From: Bacteriovoracaceae bacterium UBA7695
Lineage (GTDB): Bacteria > Bdellovibrionota > Bacteriovoracia > Bacteriovoracales > Bacteriovoracaceae
NCBI GenBank assembly: GCA_002482685.1
Contig: DLGL01000010.1
Location: 2,782-14,734, forward strand
Direction: 5' to 3'
Length of the DNA: 11,953 nt
The notes under the pieces: model-generated
Databases searched by the model: none
What the model was told of the DNA's origin: nothing
The model's input: the letters and a program-made list of their open reading frames with translations, nothing else
Program-made: the position numbers and the translations under genes
Shown here: in pieces, positions 1-7,164 of the stretch
Layout of the letters: the number at the start of each line of letters is the position of its first letter
How positions within the stretch are numbered: the stretch's first letter is position 1

Positions 1-2
1 CT

Positions 3-59
3 AAGACAGGCAAGCTTGCACACCGTGACCAGGGACCGCTCCCGAAAAAAAAATCGTAG
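3..59 (+). CDS. Possible C-terminal tail of an upstream gene (partial)
   Basis: The frame beginning at base 3 has no stop before TAG at 57-59 and ends in a basic tail (PLPKKKS). It has no start in the window, so if real it is the last 18 codons of a gene entering from the left. The other two plus-strand frames stop at 2-4 and 73-75. Eighteen codons are weak evidence of coding and the product cannot be named. Confidence 0.2.
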   Translation, partial: KTGKLAHRDQGPLPKKKS

Positions 60-227
60 GGGCGAAACATTATGACTTCGACCCGGACCCATATCAATCA
101 TATCGCATTTCACTTACGACAGTTATAGGCAATTTCAACAAAAGTTGGCAGTCCAGTCTTTGTTTAGGTCAACAAAATTGATGGCTTAGAAAGGCAAGCA
201 AAAAAATACAATACTTGAGTTGCATAG

Positions 228-236
228 TGTTATAAT
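228..236 (+). promoter_or_regulatory. Sigma-70-like extended -10 element
   Basis: TGTTATAAT is a perfect TATAAT hexamer with a TG extension one base upstream. No good TTGACA lies at the standard distance, which is acceptable for extended -10 promoters. It lies about 85 bases before the first pilin start and could give basal transcription of the operon in addition to the sigma-28 element downstream of it. Confidence 0.45.
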
Positions 237-261
237 TTATAAAAGAGCAGTTAAAGTCACC

Positions 262-289
262 TAAAGTTTTTTGAGGCTTCAGCCGATAA
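262..289 (+). promoter_or_regulatory. Sigma-28 (FliA)-type promoter of the pilin operon
   Basis: TAAAGTTT at 262-269 and GCCGATAA at 282-289 both match the enterobacterial FliA consensus exactly. The spacer is 12 bases where the consensus has 11. A start site expected near 297 would leave a leader of about 24 bases containing the Shine-Dalgarno sequence before the pilin ATG at 321. A second TAAAGT lies exactly 10 bases upstream at 252-257. The same octamers and 12-base spacer recur before the YD-repeat gene (8127-8154). Confidence 0.75.
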
Positions 290-320
290 GACATAGGTGA
301 CCTTTAAGGGGGGATTTTTT

Positions 321-521
321 ATGAAGCAAAAGCTAATTGCTTACTTCAATGATGAGAGCGGGCAGACTTCTACAGAGTACATTCTACTTGTAGCAGTAGC
401 AGCAGCGATCGTTATTAAGTTCAAAGGACAAATCGAGGAGAAACTCCTTGGTGATAACGGACTACTTGGAAAAGTAATGTCAGGTACAACTTCGAGAATC
501 GAAAGCGATCTATTGAAATAA
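321..521 (+). CDS. flp: Flp-type major pilin candidate
   Basis: A 66-residue prepilin of the Flp (type IVb) family, the likely main subunit of the pilus. It has a 14-residue leader ending in Gly14, then the Flp processing motif G|QTSTEY (Glu5 and Tyr6 of the mature protein), then a hydrophobic stretch rich in Leu, Val and Ala. Cleavage by TadV after Gly14 would leave a 52-residue pilin, typical for Flp. I chose ATG 321 because a strong Shine-Dalgarno (AAGGGGGG, 306-313) lies 7 bases upstream; an in-frame GTG at 297 would add 8 residues and lacks this support. It is first in the operon, directly behind the sigma-28 promoter and followed by a hairpin, which fits a highly expressed major subunit. 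Confidence 0.88.
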   Translation: MKQKLIAYFNDESGQTSTEYILLVAVAAAIVIKFKGQIEEKLLGDNGLLGKVMSGTTSRIESDLLK

Positions 522-547
522 CAGACAGGTCTTTCGGGACTTGTCTG
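522..547 (+). other. Intercistronic hairpin after the first pilin gene
   Basis: CAGACAGGTC (522-531) pairs with GACTTGTCTG (538-547) over 10 base pairs, one being G-U in RNA, around a 6-base loop. It starts on the base after the pilin stop codon. No T-tract follows, so it does not look like a full intrinsic terminator. It more likely protects the upstream pilin message from 3' exonucleases or attenuates read-through, giving more pilin than downstream products. Confidence 0.6.
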
Positions 548-574
548 CCTATCAGATCGTGTTAACATCGAAGG

Positions 575-802
575 ATGCTATCCAAGCGCGGTCAAGCGAC
601 TGTTGAGTACATATTTATCCTCGCCTTTATTCTTCTTCTTGGGTTCAAGATTACGAACCTATTCACCGGTTTTTTTAGAGACTCGATGGGTGGCGTAGGC
701 CATATCCTTTCCAGCAATGTAACAGTAGGCGTATGCCCCGAAGTCGATGGCGTAGGTAACTGCTTTTTTGCCGGATACGTTAATGGGTATGAAGGCCAAT
801 GA
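575..802 (+). CDS. Flp-like minor prepilin with a Cys pair
   Basis: A 75-residue prepilin-like protein. A 6-residue basic leader (MLSKRG) precedes the processing site G|QATVEY, followed by a hydrophobic helix of about 20 residues. The C-terminal part holds two cysteines ten residues apart (VGVCPE and GNCFF), which could form a disulfide once exported. ATG 575 is the only useful start: an in-frame TAA lies four codons upstream at 563-565. An AAGG directly touches the start codon, closer than usual for a ribosome site, so translation may be weak, as suits a minor subunit. The stop overlaps the tadV start (ATGA), implying coupled translation. It could be a second pilin or an assembly-initiating pseudopilin. 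Confidence 0.75.
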   Translation: MLSKRGQATVEYIFILAFILLLGFKITNLFTGFFRDSMGGVGHILSSNVTVGVCPEVDGVGNCFFAGYVNGYEGQ

Positions 803-1293
803 TGAATTGGATTTATTTCCTCATTCTTTCTCAACTCCTGATCGTTTCGTGGATAGATATTAAAATTAAAAAAATTTCTAATCTGTGGTTCGGTTTAAAT
901 CTTATTCTTGGGATTGGTTTTCATATCGGCTACCCGGACCTATATCCCACTGAGTGGACTGCCTTGATTTTTCCCATCGCTTGGCTAGTCGTTGGCTTTA
1001 TCCTGTTTGTATTAGGTATTATGGGTGCAGGGGATAGCAAGTATCTGGCTTCGCTTTTTTTAATTATTCCTATTGAGCAGCACGCCGTCATGCTGGAGAA
1101 AATTATCTATTCGACGGTAGTTGTAGGGCTTGTCATGCTCTCGATAAAGATCATCAGGGACTTTCAAAAAATTAAAGCTTATGCTTTTAGTAGTTACTGG
1201 TCCGGCCTGAAAGAGAGTCTACGGTCCCGCTTTAGTTATGCGCCGGTGATACTGCTGGCCTGGATTTTTTTGGGAGTTGAATTATGGACTTAA
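799..1293 (+). CDS. tadV: Prepilin peptidase TadV/CpaA (A24 family)
   Basis: A 164-residue integral membrane aspartyl protease that removes the leaders of Flp and TadE-type prepilins. Two catalytic aspartates are visible: Asp20 in SWIDIKIKKISN and Asp79 in the GxGD motif (GAGDSK, 76-81), each next to hydrophobic segments as in type IV prepilin peptidases. The length fits the short TadV class, which lacks the N-terminal methylase domain of PilD. Several hydrophobic segments span residues 4-18, 29-45, 56-73 and about 100-115, with a last one near the C-terminus. The start overlaps the preceding pilin stop; a second ATG at 802 is possible. The end overlaps the next pilin gene by 10 bases. It is the only prepilin peptidase seen and lies amid its likely substrates. 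Confidence 0.9.
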   Translation: MMNWIYFLILSQLLIVSWIDIKIKKISNLWFGLNLILGIGFHIGYPDLYPTEWTALIFPIAWLVVGFILFVLGIMGAGDSKYLASLFLIIPIEQHAVMLEKIIYSTVVVGLVMLSIKIIRDFQKIKAYAFSSYWSGLKESLRSRFSYAPVILLAWIFLGVELWT

Positions 1294-1583
1294 AAAGTCA
1301 ACGAGGTCAGACCGTGGTGGAATACATCCTTCTGCTTTCAGTTGCCATGTCTTTAGTTGTAACTTTCTATAGAAGTGCTACTTTCCAGAAGCTTTTTGGG
1401 GATCAGGGTGAAGTTGGGAAGCTGTATAAACTCGAAGCTGAGTGGGGCTATCGACACGCTCATCCTAATCGTCGCAAGATGGAACCAAATGAGCCAAAAA
1501 CTTCGGCCCTCTACCATGCATCTTATTTTAATACTGAAGAAGGGAAAACTCATTTTTTCGGACCAAATGATTCATATAAATGA
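1284..1583 (+). CDS. Flp-like prepilin with a hydrophilic C-terminal extension
   Basis: A 99-residue prepilin-like protein. Its 8-residue leader (MDLKSQRG) is followed by G|QTVVEY and a hydrophobic helix, matching the Flp motif. After the helix there are about 65 mostly polar residues without cysteines, so it is clearly longer than a standard Flp pilin and may be a minor or tip-type subunit. A GGGAG at 1272-1276 lies 7 bases before ATG 1284, inside the end of tadV. The stop TGA overlaps the next gene in an ATGA junction at 1580, again suggesting translational coupling. Function is inferred from the processing site and the operon; no specific named family beyond Flp-like is recognised. Confidence 0.72.
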   Translation: MDLKSQRGQTVVEYILLLSVAMSLVVTFYRSATFQKLFGDQGEVGKLYKLEAEWGYRHAHPNRRKMEPNEPKTSALYHASYFNTEEGKTHFFGPNDSYK

Positions 1584-2107
1584 AAAATAATCAGAACGGT
1601 CAATCGACCATAGAATTTATTTTTAGCTTCGTATTTGCAGTGAGCTTGATCCTGATGGTTTTTAATACTTCGTTAAACTATGTTTCAGGGTATGTTGTTC
1701 ATTACGCGACTTTTATGTCGAGCCGCTACTTTCTCACTCAAGATTCAGCTCAGAACACCTTTAATGCTGGAAGCCGAGGTGAGGCCATCCAGGGTGCTAA
1801 AAAAGTATTCAAGGACTTCAATCTAAGTGTTTTTGGTATCAATTCCGAGCTTCAGGTTAACGATGGTGAGGAAAGTGTCGGTGCAGGTGAGTACCTAATG
1901 ATTGGAACTTATGCTCAATTCGAAAGAAGAATTGATATGGTCGGACAAATTACCGGGAAAGCAAATCTTCAGTTAATATCTGAGTCTTTTCTTGGTCGAG
2001 AACCTACCCGGGGAGTTTGTGCAAGTAGAGTATGTCAGGCGATTACTGATGGACCTGAATGCAATCCAGACTCTATGGACATAACACTTTTTGATGATGG
2101 GTGCTAA
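1580..2107 (+). CDS. TadE-like pseudopilin, Cys-rich C-terminus
   Basis: A 175-residue protein with the short leader MKNNQNG and the TadE-type processing motif G|QSTIEF, followed by a long N-terminal hydrophobic helix. The rest is predicted to be extracytoplasmic. The last about 35 residues contain four cysteines, one being the final residue, so disulfides in the exported domain are likely. TadE and TadF pseudopilins are processed by TadV and needed for Flp assembly in known Tad systems. The start ATG 1580 overlaps the upstream stop with no clear Shine-Dalgarno, consistent with coupling. The next gene begins directly after its TAA. The globular part is not one I recognise. Confidence 0.75.
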   Translation: MKNNQNGQSTIEFIFSFVFAVSLILMVFNTSLNYVSGYVVHYATFMSSRYFLTQDSAQNTFNAGSRGEAIQGAKKVFKDFNLSVFGINSELQVNDGEESVGAGEYLMIGTYAQFERRIDMVGQITGKANLQLISESFLGREPTRGVCASRVCQAITDGPECNPDSMDITLFDDGC

Positions 2108-2632
2108 ATGAAAATCAATCAAAAAGGTCAGGCCCTCATTGAGCTCATCATATTTTTACCTCTGATGTTCATGTTCTATTCTATGATTTCTGGTTTTGCC
2201 AATGCCATCAATGGTTCAATAAATCAGCAAAAAATCACTCGTTCTTATTTTTATTATAAGGTTCAACATAACTCTATGATCCCAAAGCCAGACGGTCCAA
2301 ATGGCGGAGAAACCTACAAGAGATGGAAAATTTTTGGGATGTACTTCACTGGATGGAAAGATCATTTCGAAGGGGCTGGAGGTGACGGTGAAACTGGTCA
2401 AAGACCAGTAGCACCTTGCTACAAACTGAGTATTCCACTTTCTGCCAGCGGTGATGATAAGTGCGAAGAGAAATACACACGCCCAACAACTCAGCACATT
2501 CGGGTTCAGACCGTCTATGGAGTCTGTGGAGCGACATTTAATACTGTCGATGGCGGTGGCCAATTACTAGACTTTTCTACTTTGGATTGGAATATTCTAA
2601 TCGGGCGAGAGGGATGTGTTCTCAGCAACTAG
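2108..2632 (+). CDS. TadE-like pseudopilin
   Basis: A 174-residue protein with leader MKINQKG, processing site G|QALIEL and a following hydrophobic helix with Pro (IIFLPL), a typical TadE/TadG start. The exported remainder (about residues 30-174) is Gly- and Cys-containing (APCYK, DDKCEE, GVCGA, EGCVL) and could be disulfide-bonded. The ATG abuts the TAA of the previous TadE-like gene (TAAATG). The two neighbours have nearly equal length and leader (NQxGQ), which suggests a pair acting together, like TadE with TadF. This is the last gene of the pilin block; an 85-base gap follows before cpaB. Confidence 0.75.
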   Translation: MKINQKGQALIELIIFLPLMFMFYSMISGFANAINGSINQQKITRSYFYYKVQHNSMIPKPDGPNGGETYKRWKIFGMYFTGWKDHFEGAGGDGETGQRPVAPCYKLSIPLSASGDDKCEEKYTRPTTQHIRVQTVYGVCGATFNTVDGGGQLLDFSTLDWNILIGREGCVLSN

Positions 2633-2652
2633 GTAAAGAAGTCCTTTTTTAC
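2633..2652 (+). other. Weak A/T-rich hairpin after the pilin block
   Basis: GTAAAGAA (2633-2640) can pair with TTTTTTAC (2645-2652) with one G-U pair around a 4-base loop, directly after the stop codon. The stem is weak and no T-tract follows, so it is at best a partial transcription barrier. Confidence 0.25.
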
Positions 2653-2670
2653 TCTCAGCATTCAAAATTC

Positions 2671-2679
2671 TGTTATTAT
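2671..2679 (+). promoter_or_regulatory. Possible extended -10 promoter before cpaB
   Basis: TGTTATTAT resembles an extended -10 element (TGnTATAAT with one mismatch). It lies in the largest gap of the pilus gene block, 38 bases before the cpaB start. No good -35 is visible, so an internal promoter is only a possibility. Confidence 0.3.
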
Positions 2680-2717
2680 TAAGTCATCGAAACTCCATTC
2701 AAAGTTTAGGAAGAACT

Positions 2718-3548
2718 ATGAATACTAAAGCCTTTACGACTTCACTAATTCTTGCGGCATTAGCTGTGATGATGGTGCTTTCTTACATATCAAGTAGAGA
2801 GACAGAACTTATTAGTGAGTATGGTGATTCAACACCTGTAGTTATCGCCAAAGAAGATATTAAAGAACTTGAAGTTATTGATGACCGAAAAGTTCAACTC
2901 AAAAATATTCCAAAATCTTTCCAGATGCCTGGTCACTTCAAAAGTGTTGAAGAACTTTATAATACTATTGCAGCTGTACCTATTAAGGCCGGAGAGCAGA
3001 TTACGGCCCCACGTGTGACTTACCCTGGTGCTCAATCGGGTCTTTCGCGCCAGATCTCTATTGGTAAACGGGCATTGTCAATTCAGGTCACTGAAGGTCA
3101 GTCAGTTAGTCGACTCTTGAAACCAGGGGATCGGGTAGATGTTCTTGCACTCGTAGATTACGCTGCAGGAAAAAAAGAGAAACTGAAAGTTAAAACTGTT
3201 CTCCAGGATATATTAATTCTATCGACTGGTCTTTACGTCACGAACTCAATTCCACTTGTTAACCTTAAAAGTGAAAATGACAGCCGACAGATGAAACTAA
3301 ATAACTATACAAACTACAATACAATCACTCTTGAACTAACTCCATTTGAAGTGCAGAACATGGTGTTTATGATGTCTGCTGGTAACGGTATTTATTTATC
3401 TTTAAGAAATAACGACGATAAAAATATTGAACGTATTAAAGCGACTCGCCTATTTGATGTTCTTGGTGAGGATGCCGCTGAAGCAAAAACATATTTTGCT
3501 GAGCAAGCCGCTCAATCAAATAGAAAGGGGCCGGCCGGTGGTCGTTAG
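2718..3548 (+). CDS. cpaB: Flp pilus assembly protein CpaB/RcpC
   Basis: A 276-residue periplasmic assembly protein anchored by one N-terminal membrane segment (about residues 7-24). Residues about 40-100 form an SAF-type domain (start TPVVIAKEDI, later PIKAGEQI), followed by the CpaB/RcpC core with the family pattern KRALSIQV and LKPGDRVDVLA at about 115-145. In characterised Tad systems this protein works with the secretin at the outer membrane channel. The length is normal for the family. Start ATG 2718 is preceded by AGGAAG (2708-2713). The 3' end overlaps the secretin gene by 11 bases and supplies its ribosome-binding site. Confidence 0.9.
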   Translation: MNTKAFTTSLILAALAVMMVLSYISSRETELISEYGDSTPVVIAKEDIKELEVIDDRKVQLKNIPKSFQMPGHFKSVEELYNTIAAVPIKAGEQITAPRVTYPGAQSGLSRQISIGKRALSIQVTEGQSVSRLLKPGDRVDVLALVDYAAGKKEKLKVKTVLQDILILSTGLYVTNSIPLVNLKSENDSRQMKLNNYTNYNTITLELTPFEVQNMVFMMSAGNGIYLSLRNNDDKNIERIKATRLFDVLGEDAAEAKTYFAEQAAQSNRKGPAGGR

Positions 3549-5055
3549 ACTCATATCTTTTTTTCTTTTTGTCTTTCTCCTCGCGGACTTGAGTTTTGCT
3601 CAGGATCCCGCAGCTTCGACCTCTTCTCCTGCCATTGTTGAAAAAGAATTAGAAGTTGCAATGGGTATTGATGTGATTGAGAAATTAGACTTTGATTTTA
3701 GCCCAAAGGTGTTTATTGGAAGTGAGCAGCTTTTAAAACTTGTTGTTGTTCCTACAAAAAGAGAAATGATTTTCAAAGGTCAGAAACCTGGTAGGACGAC
3801 AGTTCTTATTAGGGATACTCTTGGAGATGTTCGTCTAAGATATACAGTAGTTATTACAGCCACTGGTAAATCTAATACGGTTGCTGAATTAAGAGACCTA
3901 ATCGGTGATGTTGAAGGTCTTGAGATTGGAATTAGAGGTGGAAAAGTTTATGTCGGCGGAGAGATTGTTGTACCCGATGAGATTGGAAGAATTAGTAAGG
4001 TTCTCGCCAGCTACCCTGATGTCCTCTCTATTATAGAACTCAGCCCACAAACTCAAAGAAAGATCGCTCGATTTATGAGTGATGAACTTGCCCGCAATAA
4101 TCTTAAAGACGTAAGTGTGAGGATAGTTAACAAAACCTACTGGCTTGAAGGAGTTGTGAGTTCTGAAGGAAAAAAGAAGCTTGCAATGAGTATTGCTACC
4201 GCTTATCTTCCACCGCGACTTTCCACTCTCTCTGCCAACAGCGGACGCCTTGAGTCCGCACAGCAACCTGAAATTATCGATTTTATTGCGGTAAATGAAA
4301 AGAAAGAACCTCAGCCAGCACCAAAAATGGTTAAAGTGACAGCTCAGTTTGTTGAGCTGGGTAAAAACTACGGTAAAGTCTTCGCGTTCAAATGGGCACC
4401 ATTAATGGGTGAAGATGCAAGTCAGATCCAATTTGGTCAAACCGCATCGGGGAACGTCTCGTCTACTTCATCGGGCACTTTAAGTGCAACGATTTCGAAT
4501 CTTTTTCCTAAGCTTAATGCCGCTAAAAGTGCGGGTTATGCCCGGGTTATTCAGTCCGGGATGGTGATCACTCGGGATACAAAATCTGCAACAATTACGA
4601 AAAATACAAGTACACCTTTTGCTGTTGGTTCTGGAGAGTTTACAAAAGCTTCTCAGGCGAATGTGGGTTTAAATATGACAGTTGAACCTAAAATTCTGGA
4701 GCAGGAAAAAATTGAACTTGCCTTGAATTTTAGCGTAAATTTACAAGTTGGTAATGATGCTCAAATCACGACCTCTAATTCAATTAATACAAATCTGGTT
4801 GTTAAATCAAAAGAGTCTGCTGCCATCGGTGGAGTGGTACAGAATCAATCATCTACAGAATATGATAAAACAGACCCTGCGCCGGCCACTGCAACAGCTG
4901 GAGCGACTGCGGCTACACCTCTGTTTCGTTTATTAAGATCAAAAAACTATTCAACAACAAAAAGTCAGTATGTGATGTTTGTAACTCCAGAAATTATTGA
5001 ATCGGCTTCTGTCGGTACAGAAGAAATTCGTAAAAAATTCAGGAGAAGAGAGTAA
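3538..5055 (+). CDS. cpaC: Flp pilus secretin CpaC/RcpA
   Basis: A 505-residue outer-membrane secretin forming the channel for the Flp pilus. I place the start at GTG 3538: AAAGGGG (3524-3530) lies 7 bases upstream, and this start gives a clean Sec signal peptide with cleavage after Ala21 (LSFA|QD). Starts further upstream in the same frame would bury the signal. Residues about 40-110 resemble the pilus-formation N-terminal domain (KPGRTTVLIRD); residues about 115-225 look BON-like. The secretin core spans about 290-490, with the assembly core near GTLSATISNLFPKL, a TPFAVGSGE stretch and the C-terminal VMFVTPEII typical of secretins. An Ala/Thr-rich low-complexity insert (about 445-460) precedes the final strands. 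No pilotin gene is seen nearby. Confidence 0.9.
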   Translation: MVVRLISFFLFVFLLADLSFAQDPAASTSSPAIVEKELEVAMGIDVIEKLDFDFSPKVFIGSEQLLKLVVVPTKREMIFKGQKPGRTTVLIRDTLGDVRLRYTVVITATGKSNTVAELRDLIGDVEGLEIGIRGGKVYVGGEIVVPDEIGRISKVLASYPDVLSIIELSPQTQRKIARFMSDELARNNLKDVSVRIVNKTYWLEGVVSSEGKKKLAMSIATAYLPPRLSTLSANSGRLESAQQPEIIDFIAVNEKKEPQPAPKMVKVTAQFVELGKNYGKVFAFKWAPLMGEDASQIQFGQTASGNVSSTSSGTLSATISNLFPKLNAAKSAGYARVIQSGMVITRDTKSATITKNTSTPFAVGSGEFTKASQANVGLNMTVEPKILEQEKIELALNFSVNLQVGNDAQITTSNSINTNLVVKSKESAAIGGVVQNQSSTEYDKTDPAPATATAGATAATPLFRLLRSKNYSTTKSQYVMFVTPEIIESASVGTEEIRKKFRRRE

Positions 5056-5056
5056 T

Positions 5057-7162
5057 ATGGCCGGGAACATAATAACCATTATTGGTGGTAAGGGCGGAGT
5101 AGGAAAATCTCAAGTCGCCGCGAATTTAGCTTTTGCTTATGCAGCTGAACTGAGGGCCAAAACCCTTTTGATGGATTTTGACCAAAAAGCCTGCGGTGAT
5201 CAGAACATTATAACAGGACTAAAATCTAAGAAGAACCTCAAAGAGCTCGCTGAATTCTCAGGGGCCATTGATCCAAGATCTATTCAATTATTTACGACGG
5301 ATCATAAAGCTGGTGTTTCTTTTATTGGTATCCCAACAGAGCCACTTGCCGCTAATCAGATAAACGAAGAAGGCCTTGGCAAGGCCCTGAAGGCGATGAC
5401 AAATATTTACCCCGTTGTCATAATTGACGGTGGAAGTGAGTTGACTCCGCTTACTCTTAAAGCGCTTGAATTCTCAACCCTCATTTTTCTTGTTGCATCA
5501 CCGGATCTGCTTGCCGTTAATCAATGTAAACGAATGTATACAGACCTTGTGACCATGCTTTTTCCAAAAGACATGATTCAGATTCTGGTGAATCAAGCTG
5601 TTAATGGTCACCCAGTCAGCACTGATGTGATTGGAAAACAAATTGGAAAGCCTGTCTTTCATGCGATTCCTCGAGACGATGCGAATTGTATTGCTGCTTT
5701 ATCACGTTCAATTCCCGTAATGGTTGGAGGGAAAGGTCCTTTCTCGGCGGGGGTAACTGATTGTGTTCGAAAACTGATCCAGAAAAATGTTTTAAAAACG
5801 CTGGAGAAGATAGCTAAGCCGCAAGAGCTTGGCCAGGCGGCAGGAGCCGCTGGTAAAGAGGGGCCTTCAGACGATAAGAAGCGGGATATGTGGACCGATC
5901 TGAAAAGTCGGATCCATAAAGCGCTGGTCGAAGAGATGGATCTTAAGAAGCAGGACGACAACGATCCAAAAGCAAAAATTATTCTTAGAGAGCAAACTAA
6001 AAAAATGGTGGTTGAACTTCTTGGTAAGGAAGAAACCAAAAATATTCTCGCGACCCGCGAAGACATGAACAAAATTGTCAAAGAGATTCTAGATGAGGCC
6101 CTTGGCCTTGGGCCCTTAGAGGATATGCTGGCGGATAAATCTATTTCTGAAATCATGGTTGTAGGTCCTAAAAAGATTTACTATGAACAGAAAGGTAAGG
6201 TCCGCAAGTCCGAAGTAACATTTACTAATGATCGTCAGGTCATGAATGTTATTGAACGTATTGTAGCCCCGATTGGCCGGCGTATTGATGAAAAAACTCC
6301 TTATGTGGATGCACGACTTGCGGACGGATCCCGTGTGCATGCTATTATCCCACCCTGTGCTATTGATGGGTGTGTTATTACTATCCGAAAATTTCCTGAT
6401 AAACGACTTGATTACAAAGACCTTGTTAAATTTGGTTCAATGACGGAAGGCATGGCCGACTTTCTAAGAATTTCAGTTGAGGCCCACAGAAATATGGTTG
6501 TCTCTGGTGGTACCGGTTCAGGTAAAACAACTCTGATTAATATGCTGGGTGGATTTATTCAGTCTAATGAGAGGATTATTACTTGCGAGGATTCGGCCGA
6601 ATTAAATTTTCCACAAGATCACGTCGTCAGACTTGAGACCCGGCCTCCTTCACTTGAGGGGGACGGAGAAATTGATATCCGTTGTCTGGTTAAGCAAACT
6701 CTTCGAATGCGTCCTGATAGAATTGTGGTCGGTGAGTGTCGTGGTGGCGAGACTCTAGATATGTTACAAGCAATGAACACAGGACATGATGGGTCTATGA
6801 CCACTGTTCACTCAAATACGCCAAGAGATGCTATTAGCCGGCTTGAAACTTTAGTTCAATATGCGGGAGCCGGTCTTCCTCAGAAAGCGATTAAAGAAAT
6901 GATTGCTTGTGCAGTTCACATGATTGTCCAACAATCCCGACTTGATGATGGGTCTCGTAAGGTTCTCTACATTACAGAGATTGGTGGCATGCAGGGAGAG
7001 GTTGTTACCCTTCAGGATATTTTTGTTTTTAAACAAGAAGGCATGGGTAAAGACGGAAAAATTATTGGAAAATTTATGGCCTCTGGATTTATTCCTAAAT
7101 TTATCGAAAAACTTGAACAAAAGGGTTACAAAGTTCCGAGAGGACTTTTTAACAACGCTTAG
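5057..7162 (+). CDS. cpaF: Fused TadZ/CpaE ParA-like ATPase and TadA/CpaF pilus motor ATPase
   Basis: A single 701-residue polypeptide containing two ATPases normally made by separate tad genes. Residues 1 to about 250 are a ParA/MinD-type ATPase: deviant Walker A GGKGGVGKS (10-18), Walker A-prime LLMDFD (37-42) and Walker B VVIIDGG with Asp124. It starts directly with the ATPase and lacks the receiver-like N-terminal domain common in TadZ/CpaE. An Ala/Gly-rich charged linker follows (about 254-285). Residues about 290-701 are a full TadA/CpaF: GLGPLEDML (about 348), Walker A GGTGSGKT (484-491, Lys490), Walker B region RIVVGECRGGE (Glu560) and TGHDGSMTTVHSN His box. Start ATG 5057 follows AGGAGAAGAGAG and lies one base after the cpaC stop. 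No stop or frameshift interrupts the join. A strict 1:1 ratio of localiser to motor would result. Confidence 0.9.
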   Translation: MAGNIITIIGGKGGVGKSQVAANLAFAYAAELRAKTLLMDFDQKACGDQNIITGLKSKKNLKELAEFSGAIDPRSIQLFTTDHKAGVSFIGIPTEPLAANQINEEGLGKALKAMTNIYPVVIIDGGSELTPLTLKALEFSTLIFLVASPDLLAVNQCKRMYTDLVTMLFPKDMIQILVNQAVNGHPVSTDVIGKQIGKPVFHAIPRDDANCIAALSRSIPVMVGGKGPFSAGVTDCVRKLIQKNVLKTLEKIAKPQELGQAAGAAGKEGPSDDKKRDMWTDLKSRIHKALVEEMDLKKQDDNDPKAKIILREQTKKMVVELLGKEETKNILATREDMNKIVKEILDEALGLGPLEDMLADKSISEIMVVGPKKIYYEQKGKVRKSEVTFTNDRQVMNVIERIVAPIGRRIDEKTPYVDARLADGSRVHAIIPPCAIDGCVITIRKFPDKRLDYKDLVKFGSMTEGMADFLRISVEAHRNMVVSGGTGSGKTTLINMLGGFIQSNERIITCEDSAELNFPQDHVVRLETRPPSLEGDGEIDIRCLVKQTLRMRPDRIVVGECRGGETLDMLQAMNTGHDGSMTTVHSNTPRDAISRLETLVQYAGAGLPQKAIKEMIACAVHMIVQQSRLDDGSRKVLYITEIGGMQGEVVTLQDIFVFKQEGMGKDGKIIGKFMASGFIPKFIEKLEQKGYKVPRGLFNNA

Positions 7163-7164
7163 AA

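Larger units (their letters stand above)
1..296. other. Upstream leader region, mostly non-coding
   Basis: No convincing complete gene is visible here. One plus-strand frame is open from base 3 to a TAG at 57-59 and would encode 18 residues ending in PKKKS, so it could be the C-terminus of a gene that begins left of the window; this is too short to identify. A short palindrome (GGGA-CCGC-TCCC, about 33-44) is followed by nine A residues and does not look like a rightward terminator. The right part (about 228-289) carries the promoter elements of the pilin operon, listed separately. No tRNA or other RNA gene was recognised. Confidence 0.5.

Noticed and set aside
33..53. GGGA-CCGC-TCCC palindrome followed by A9 as a terminator
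   Set aside because: The stem is four base pairs, and the homopolymer is A rather than T in the direction that would matter; on the other strand the T run precedes the stem.
3427..3537. N-terminal extension of the secretin from TTG 3427
   Set aside because: It lies entirely within cpaB coding sequence, lacks a ribosome site and would bury the signal peptide.
4997..5056. N-terminal extension of the fused ATPase from 4997
   Set aside because: It overlaps cpaC, while ATG 5057 has a strong Shine-Dalgarno and places the Walker A motif at the usual position for ParA-like ATPases.
5659..6156. Minus-strand open frame of 165 codons inside the fused ATPase gene
   Set aside because: Ser/Arg-rich, biased composition antisense to well-conserved TadZ-TadA sequence; no ribosome site or domain.
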